Below are positions 14,634 through 18,605 of a stretch of 18,605 nucleotides of DNA, one piece after another. The notes under the pieces are model-generated. The model searched no databases and was not told the DNA's origin. It saw only the letters and a list, made by a program, of their open reading frames with translations. Made by a program: the position numbers and the translations under genes. The stretch spans positions 1-18,605 of the forward strand of contig DXRF01000027.1 in the NCBI GenBank assembly GCA_019411205.1, given 5' to 3'. This stretch comes from Parabacteroides sp. Its GTDB lineage: Bacteria; Bacteroidota; Bacteroidia; Bacteroidales; Tannerellaceae. Position 1 is the first letter of the stretch, and each line of letters opens with the position of its first letter.

Positions 14634-15452
14634 TTATTCGTTAATTACGACACTACCAGTTTCACCATCCCTGCACTCCGATATTTGCCAAGCCGGGATC
14701 TTCAGACTCCGGTTCAAATAATATATACAGATTGCAGATAATATTACACTCAGAACTGCAAGCCCGGCAAAGGGCACTGTTCCTATTATTTCATACACAG
14801 AACGGACATTCGGGTAATAAATTATAAGCAATGCCGAAATACCGTTCACTATCATATTCGAAAGAATACATAAACTCAAGCTGCCGGAACGATAATAAAG
14901 ATATCCCCAAAGCAACCCGAAAAAGAAAAAAGAAACATTTTGTCCCGGATGGACAATACTCAATATCAAGGCAGAAATCAAAATAGCATATTTAGGCGCT
15001 ACATCCTTTTTCTCAAGCAATGAGCTTAGTATCGCCCCCTGATATAAAAACTCTTCGGCAACCGGAGAAACAAATAAAAGAACACAAAGCCCAAACGGAT
15101 TAAGAGCCAAATCTCTCAGGATACTGAAATTTTTATTCAAATCTTCATACCCCAGGAAATCGGTCAAGCCATCCAGCCCATTCGCAAAAAAGAAAAACAA
15201 GACATTCAGTATAATAATCAGAATGATTGCTTTCACAGAATGGAATGACCAGGTCAGCGAGTCGAGACGAACGTATTTCTTTGACAACATATACCATATA
15301 AGAAGCAAACTTCCTAAAAACAGTCCCGATACAATCACATGAACTTTAGCTCGTTCTATCCCCATAATCAGGATACAAGGAATAGCAGCCAGAATAACCC
15401 CTAATAGCATAAATCCTATCTGGGCAATCAGTAATTTTACAATCCTATCCAT
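14634..15452 (-). CDS. CPBP-family membrane protein with altered active-site motifs
   Basis: 272 residues with about seven or eight predicted membrane segments. The core, residues 125-205, is the CPBP (CAAX protease and bacteriocin-processing, Abi) domain. Family members carry EExxxR, FxxxH and HxxxN/D motifs that form a glutamate- and histidine-based intramembrane site. Here the first is E133 E134 F L Y Q138, so the Arg is Gln. The second is LSIVH168, with Leu in place of Phe. The last is N199 M I V N203, with Asn in place of His. Glu133/134, His168 and Asn203 remain, so it could be active with changed specificity or be a non-catalytic partner. AAGGAG lies 8 bp before the ATG. The gene lies between a DUF2975 fossil and the HTH gene, probably in one operon. 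Confidence 0.85.
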   Translation of the reverse strand: MDRIVKLLIAQIGFMLLGVILAAIPCILIMGIERAKVHVIVSGLFLGSLLLIWYMLSKKYVRLDSLTWSFHSVKAIILIIILNVLFFFFANGLDGLTDFLGYEDLNKNFSILRDLALNPFGLCVLLFVSPVAEEFLYQGAILSSLLEKKDVAPKYAILISALILSIVHPGQNVSFFFFGLLWGYLYYRSGSLSLCILSNMIVNGISALLIIYYPNVRSVYEIIGTVPFAGLAVLSVILSAICIYYLNRSLKIPAWQISECRDGETGSVVINE

Positions 15453-15473
15453 ATCCGTTTCTCCTTAAAACCT

Positions 15474-15578
15474 CTAAACCGTTAGCTCCTGTTCCTCTTT
15501 CAATTTAACCCCTAATGCAAATATTTCGGCAACAAGAAAAAAGAAACTCCTGTTATTGCTCCCAAATTTGTATTCTTA
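15474..15578 (-). pseudogene. C-terminal fossil of a second DUF2975 gene
   Basis: Reading the minus strand after the DUF2975 stop (TAA at 15578-15576), the same frame stays open and encodes VAEIFALGVKLKEEQELTV and then a TAG stop at 15476-15474. This matches the end of the intact neighbour, VGRIFAIGLQMKEEQELTI. The codons differ at many third positions, so it is a divergent paralogue, not a fresh copy. The rest of the gene is missing. It appears to be what remained when two tandem DUF2975 genes collapsed by deletion. It has no start codon or ribosome-binding site and is not expected to be expressed, though rare stop readthrough would extend the upstream protein. Confidence 0.75.
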
Positions 15579-16241
15579 AATTGTCAACTCCTGTTCCTCC
15601 TTCATCTGCAGACCAATTGCAAAAATACGGCCTACCAATAAAGCAATCAGGCCCATTATCAATGTCATCGGCTGAAAGTCACACCAGAAATTATGCTCAT
15701 AACCTTCCAACTCGAATAATCGGACTGCCTCCCAGTAATTCGTTATCATATAAGCTTGTGTCAGTATGAAAGAGATCAGCAGATTGCGTCCGATGCGATT
15801 CAAACGGCGTACATTCATCCAATCGAATATCACCTCATGATTAATTGCATTAATCAGTTTGTAGAATTGGATGATCGCTTTTATAATGAAGAACAGACCG
15901 ATCAGCATAAGGAAGCTTACATATTTTGTTATTCCTACATCCTTGGATTTCGCCCAGACCAATGTCTTGATATGTGAAGCCGGATACCACTCATGATCCT
16001 TCTGGTTGAGTAGTTTATCTGAAGTGGCAGCCAAAGATTTCGGCCATAAATCAAGAACCAGCGGACTTAACATTTCCGTACTGATATTTGTTGTTCCCTG
16101 CTCATGCGCATCTTCCGCCTGTGACATTCCATCTTTGAAACCGTCCACAAAAGCATTACCCATCGAATAGATGCTCGGAACCAAAGACAAACCGACAAAG
16201 AAAAATATCAATACACAGATTAAATTCAATTGCTTTTTCAT
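15576..16241 (-). CDS. DUF2975 family membrane protein
   Basis: 221 residues with four predicted membrane segments (about 5-25, 104-127, 152-171 and 190-210). The stretch between the first two (26-103) is polar and probably outside the cytoplasm. The second half (FDWMNVRRLNRIGRNLLISF, then LIMGLIALLVGRIFAIG, then EEQELTI at the extreme C-terminus) is the DUF2975 signature. The family is of unknown function but is commonly encoded with a YozG-like HTH protein, found here three positions downstream; the pair may be a membrane signal and its regulator. A CPBP gene and a fossil second copy lie between them. The ATG is only about 20 bp after a T-tract hairpin, so it depends on readthrough from sppA or on a promoter I could not recognise. 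Confidence 0.85.
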   Translation of the reverse strand: MKKQLNLICVLIFFFVGLSLVPSIYSMGNAFVDGFKDGMSQAEDAHEQGTTNISTEMLSPLVLDLWPKSLAATSDKLLNQKDHEWYPASHIKTLVWAKSKDVGITKYVSFLMLIGLFFIIKAIIQFYKLINAINHEVIFDWMNVRRLNRIGRNLLISFILTQAYMITNYWEAVRLFELEGYEHNFWCDFQPMTLIMGLIALLVGRIFAIGLQMKEEQELTI

Positions 16242-16261
16242 AACTTATAGCTTTCTTGCTT

Positions 16262-16286
16262 AAAAAGGGCGGGCAAACCCCGCCCC
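16262..16286 (-). terminator. GC-rich REP-like hairpin and terminator after sppA
   Basis: On the minus strand GGGCGGG (16285-16279) pairs with CCCGCCC (16273-16267) and is followed by TTTTT. The minus-strand sequence, TGTAGGGGCGGGGTTTGCCC and onward, is like the TGTAGGGGCGGG small palindromes that recur in many bacterial genomes. It acts as an intrinsic terminator 8 bp after the sppA stop codon. Confidence 0.75.
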
Positions 16287-16293
16287 TACATTT

Positions 16294-18069
16294 TTATAAA
16301 CCTTTTATATCAAACGGCATACGGGCAATAATACCGGATTCCGTTTCAGCCCGGCGGATCGTTGAGAACAGTTTGAATTGCTCTTCACCCATTACAGATT
16401 TGGCGATGGAGACTTTTGCCTCATCCATCTGCTTTTCCATGAATTTGGTAAAGAAATCTTTCGGGCCATCCGCTACTGTTACAGAATAATCAGTCAATTC
16501 CGCCAAAGTCGCAGCCTCTTTGATGGCATCATCCATGCCACCCAACTGGTCAACCAAGCCTCTTTCCAACGCCTGTTCGCCTGTCCATACACGTCCTTGT
16601 CCGATCGAATCGATCTCAGCCTTTGTCATACCACGGCCATCTGCACAACGGGTCAGGAATAAATCATAAGTTTGTTCTACACCTCGCTGGATCAACGCCT
16701 TTTCATCTTCACGCATCGGACGGCTGATGTCTCCCAAGTCGGCGAATGTATTTGTCTTTACGATATCCGTAGTTACACCTACCTTATCAAAGGTTCCGGT
16801 AAAATTACGAACGACACCGAATACACCGATTGAACCTGTCAGAGTCGTACGTTCAGCTACGATCTTGTTAGCGGCACAAGAGATGTAATAGCCACCGGAA
16901 GCAGCATAGTTACCCATTGAAACAACGATCGGCTTTTTAGCTTTCAGCTCAACCACTTCTTTCCATATCTGCTCCGAGATATAGGCACTACCGCCCGGAG
17001 AGTTCACACGAAAAACAACAGCTTTTACATCATCGTCATCTTTCAGCTTACGCAGTTTTTTTGCCATTTCTTCCGAAATCACCTGTTCGTCGGTACTGAA
17101 AGAAGAAGAAGACTCTTCGTCTCGGATCTCACCTTCCGCATACAGGACAGCGATCTTATTCTTACTCTCTTTTTCTTTAACTTTGATAGAGACCACCTTG
17201 TCCACTCCTGCCGTTTTCAGCTTGCCTTTCACATCCTGGCCGGCCATTTCTTTCACACAGTTTTCCACTTCATACCGATAACGAAGTCCGTCTGCCAATT
17301 TATAATCGACCGCATTGGAAGCCTGCCCCATTGCAAGACCTTCGTTCAGGTAACGATTCAATTCGTCGGAAGAGATATTACGGCTTTTCTCAATAGCAGT
17401 TGTCAGGTTTCCCCATATGCTGCCCAAGAAAGAAGTCAGCTGTTCACGGTTGGCTTCACTAAACTTTTTCAGGAAAAACGGCTCTACGGCACTCTTATAA
17501 GTTCCCACCTTAAATATATAATGTTCTACACCTAATTTTTCAGCCAGCCCGGTAAAGAACATTCCTTGCGAAGCGAGTCCTACTAACGAGACACTTCCTT
17601 GCGGATTCAGAAAAATGGAGTCTGCCACACTACACAGGTAATAAGAACCCTGTGTATAAAAATCACCATAAGACACGATAAACTTACCGCTATCTTTAAA
17701 GTCCACCAGCTCTCGACGGATCGCTTCAATCCCTGCGAAGCCTGTAGAAAGGGAACCGGCTTCCAGATAAATACCCTTAATATTATCATTTGTTTTTGCA
17801 CGACGGATCGCTTTGATCACATCCGATACAGCCATTTGGTTACTACTCTCTCCCATCAGTTCCGAGAAAGGATTCTTCACAGCCTGATCGACCAAGACAC
17901 CATTCAAAGACAATTTGAACACCGTGTTCTTTTCCGGTTTGTACTCGGAAGAACCGTCAGCACTGGCAGCTACTCCTATGATGAAAAAGATGGAACCCAT
18001 TGTTACGATTCCCAAAGCAACCAGCACGCCCAGTGTGGATGCAAATACTGTTTTGAAAAATTGTTTCAT
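16294..18069 (-). CDS. sppA: Signal peptide peptidase SppA, 67K type
   Basis: 591 residues, a membrane-anchored serine protease that degrades cleaved signal peptides and other membrane peptides. Residues 9-32 form the single N-terminal membrane segment; the rest is periplasmic. It has the tandem-domain form, as in E. coli SppA. The catalytic lysine is Lys192 in the N-terminal repeat (VGTYKSAVEPFF) and the nucleophile is Ser391 in the C-terminal repeat (SMGNYAASGGYYISCAA), matching Lys209 and Ser409 of the E. coli enzyme. VVFRVNSPGGSA is a typical family block. The promoter is flanked by two palindromes. A terminator-like hairpin follows, then the DUF2975 gene. In Bacteroides, as I recall, sppA is followed by lpxK, so the membrane-protein cluster may be an insertion. 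Confidence 0.95.
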   Translation of the reverse strand: MKQFFKTVFASTLGVLVALGIVTMGSIFFIIGVAASADGSSEYKPEKNTVFKLSLNGVLVDQAVKNPFSELMGESSNQMAVSDVIKAIRRAKTNDNIKGIYLEAGSLSTGFAGIEAIRRELVDFKDSGKFIVSYGDFYTQGSYYLCSVADSIFLNPQGSVSLVGLASQGMFFTGLAEKLGVEHYIFKVGTYKSAVEPFFLKKFSEANREQLTSFLGSIWGNLTTAIEKSRNISSDELNRYLNEGLAMGQASNAVDYKLADGLRYRYEVENCVKEMAGQDVKGKLKTAGVDKVVSIKVKEKESKNKIAVLYAEGEIRDEESSSSFSTDEQVISEEMAKKLRKLKDDDDVKAVVFRVNSPGGSAYISEQIWKEVVELKAKKPIVVSMGNYAASGGYYISCAANKIVAERTTLTGSIGVFGVVRNFTGTFDKVGVTTDIVKTNTFADLGDISRPMREDEKALIQRGVEQTYDLFLTRCADGRGMTKAEIDSIGQGRVWTGEQALERGLVDQLGGMDDAIKEAATLAELTDYSVTVADGPKDFFTKFMEKQMDEAKVSIAKSVMGEEQFKLFSTIRRAETESGIIARMPFDIKGL

Positions 18070-18089
18070 AATGTTTTATGTATTTGTTA

Positions 18090-18101
18090 TTCGTTTTTCA
18101 A
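18090..18101. promoter_or_regulatory. Degenerate third operator-like site
   Basis: The core TCGTTTTTC at 18091-18099 matches the centre of the palindrome at 18110-18124 and lies exactly 21 bp (two turns) from it. The outer half-site is degraded (CAAATA in place of CGATA). Confidence 0.4.
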
Positions 18102-18109
18102 ATAATATT

Positions 18110-18124
18110 TATCGTTTTTCGATA
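18110..18124. promoter_or_regulatory. Palindromic operator 1, at the sppA transcription start
   Basis: TATCGTTTTTCGATA has TATCG and CGATA half-sites around a T5 spacer. It overlaps the predicted sppA transcription start near 18120, a position where bound protein would repress. Confidence 0.65.
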
Positions 18125-18126
18125 TG

Positions 18127-18158
18127 CAAAAGAATATATTATTTTTGACTCCACCAAA
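18127..18158 (-). promoter_or_regulatory. Promoter of sppA
   Basis: On the minus strand TTTG (18158-18155), a 20-bp spacer and TTCTTTTG (18134-18127, one base from TAnnTTTG). It lies between the two palindromes. The predicted leader is about 50 nt. Confidence 0.55.
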
Positions 18159-18164
18159 TATTTT

Positions 18165-18179
18165 TATCGAAAAACGATA
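18165..18179. promoter_or_regulatory. Palindromic operator 2, upstream of the sppA -33 box
   Basis: TATCGAAAAACGATA is the exact reverse complement of operator 1. It lies 6 bp upstream of the -33 box. The centres of the two operators are 55 bp apart, about five helical turns. Confidence 0.65.
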
Positions 18180-18331
18180 TAAATATCACGAAATACAGAA
18201 AATATGTATTAAAACATTGGTCGTTCAATTGTGAAACCCGGGGTTAGTTACGGGAAAAGACTTAATGCTCAACAATTTATTGTGAAGACTGTAAAATTGA
18301 TTCACTGTCTGCCGCTTGTACATACACCTGC

Positions 18332-18498
18332 TACCGCATTATTGCGGTAAAGAAAAATTCGGTTCTAAGAACTGAACCGAATTGCCTTCACCTAAACGCA
18401 CAACAGCATGGCTGTTAGCGCTTTGTAGGGTGAATGCAGATAGTAAAAGTGCCTTCACCGCTTACTTCTGCCTTCACCGGAGATCAAGTCGGCTCCGG
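18332..18498. repeat. Hairpin-rich element with three TGCCTTCACC copies
   Basis: TGCCTTCACC occurs at 18383-18392, 18450-18459 and 18469-18478, with a near-copy inverted (GGTGAATGC, 18429-18437). Four hairpins fall in the same stretch: TACCGCA/TGCGGTA (18332-18349), AATTCGGTTC/GAACCGAATT (18356-18383), AACAGC/GCTGTT (18402-18416) and CCGGAG/CTCCGG (18477-18498). This looks like a noncoding interspersed repeat. I have the impression that similar decamers recur in Bacteroidales intergenic regions, but cannot confirm it here. Confidence 0.5.
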
Positions 18499-18556
18499 GA
18501 AGTTCTATTTTAGCGACAATGGGGATGCATCTGTTGTCAAACCGCCTGCCCATAGA

Positions 18557-18605
18557 CCTTTTGCCTTTAGTCGAAAGCCTTTTCGCCCTTGGTCAAAAGC
18601 CCTTT
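18557..18605. repeat. Imperfect 21-22-bp tandem repeat running off the window
   Basis: Units start at 18557 (CCTTTTGCCTTTAGTCGAAAG), 18578 (CCTTTTCGCCCTTGG then TCAAAAG) and 18600 (CCCTTT, cut by the window end). The plus strand reads as an open frame from an ATG at 18525 (27 codons), which is probably chance. Confidence 0.5.

Larger units (their letters stand above)
18070..18605. other. 536-bp noncoding region upstream of sppA
   Basis: No convincing gene is seen. The left part (18090-18180) is AT-rich and contains the sppA promoter and three copies of a TCGTTTTTC-type motif. The right part (from about 18330) contains several hairpins, three copies of TGCCTTCACC and a 21-22-bp tandem repeat. 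The stretch between (18181-18330) shows nothing clear. Confidence 0.6.

Noticed and set aside
18110..18179. Invertible phase-variable promoter
   Set aside because: The two inverted 15-mers flank a promoter, as in Bacteroidales invertible switches, but each is itself a palindrome, which fits operators better, and no invertase gene is in the window. Long-read data showing inversion would reopen it.
18525..18605. Start of a 27-codon plus-strand gene running off the window
   Set aside because: The frame lies in a short tandem repeat, has no promoter or family resemblance, and the neighbouring sequence is noncoding.

Overview
The window looks like chromosomal DNA from a human-gut Bacteroidales, most probably Parabacteroides and perhaps P. 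merdae or a near relative. Four things point there. Promoters repeatedly show the Bacteroidetes -7 box TAnnTTTG with a TTTG-like -33 box about 19-20 bp away. Most genes lack a Shine-Dalgarno sequence. The protein families are typical of the group: GHL10 lipoprotein, DUF3836, lamin-tail-domain protein, and paired outer-membrane beta-barrels. The C11 peptidase at 3969-5096 has His133, Lys147, Asp177 and Cys179 at the positions I recall for PmC11, the structurally characterised C11 peptidase of P. merdae.

Layout. At 160-924 (+) lies a GntR/UTRA regulator. At 1022-3415 (+) a GHL10-type glycoside-hydrolase-like lipoprotein and an AraC-family regulator sit 12 bp apart. A 553-bp gap follows, containing four direct repeats at 22-23-bp spacing. 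The clostripain-like lipoprotein (+) then converges, 8 bp away, on a large secreted lamin-tail-domain protein (5105-7441, -). Aspartate-semialdehyde dehydrogenase (asd, 7574-8584, +) ends at a bidirectional terminator facing a leftward unit made of an RmlD-like reductase and an outer-membrane protein joined by a TGATG overlap. A second, paralogous outer-membrane protein lies upstream with its own promoter, divergent from a TrpB2-type tryptophan synthase beta chain (12302-13666, +).

Two large hairpins separate trpB from a leftward accessory-looking region: a small secreted DUF3836 protein (13806-14216), a YozG-like HTH protein, a CPBP-family membrane protein with altered catalytic motifs, a DUF2975 membrane protein, and sppA. 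Between DUF2975 and CPBP there is an unannotated fossil of a second DUF2975 C-terminus. Between sppA and DUF2975 there is a GC-rich REP-like hairpin with a T-tract. The sppA promoter is bracketed by two exact 15-bp palindromes that are reverse complements of each other. The last 300 bp are noncoding, rich in hairpins and short repeats, and look like an interspersed repeat element.

Most of the window is housekeeping or cell-envelope genes. The part most likely to be undescribed is the DUF2975 / CPBP / HTH cluster with the palindromic operators next to sppA. I propose that the small HTH protein binds those operators, but the sequence alone does not prove it. No rRNA, tRNA, CRISPR array, complete insertion sequence or replication origin was seen.
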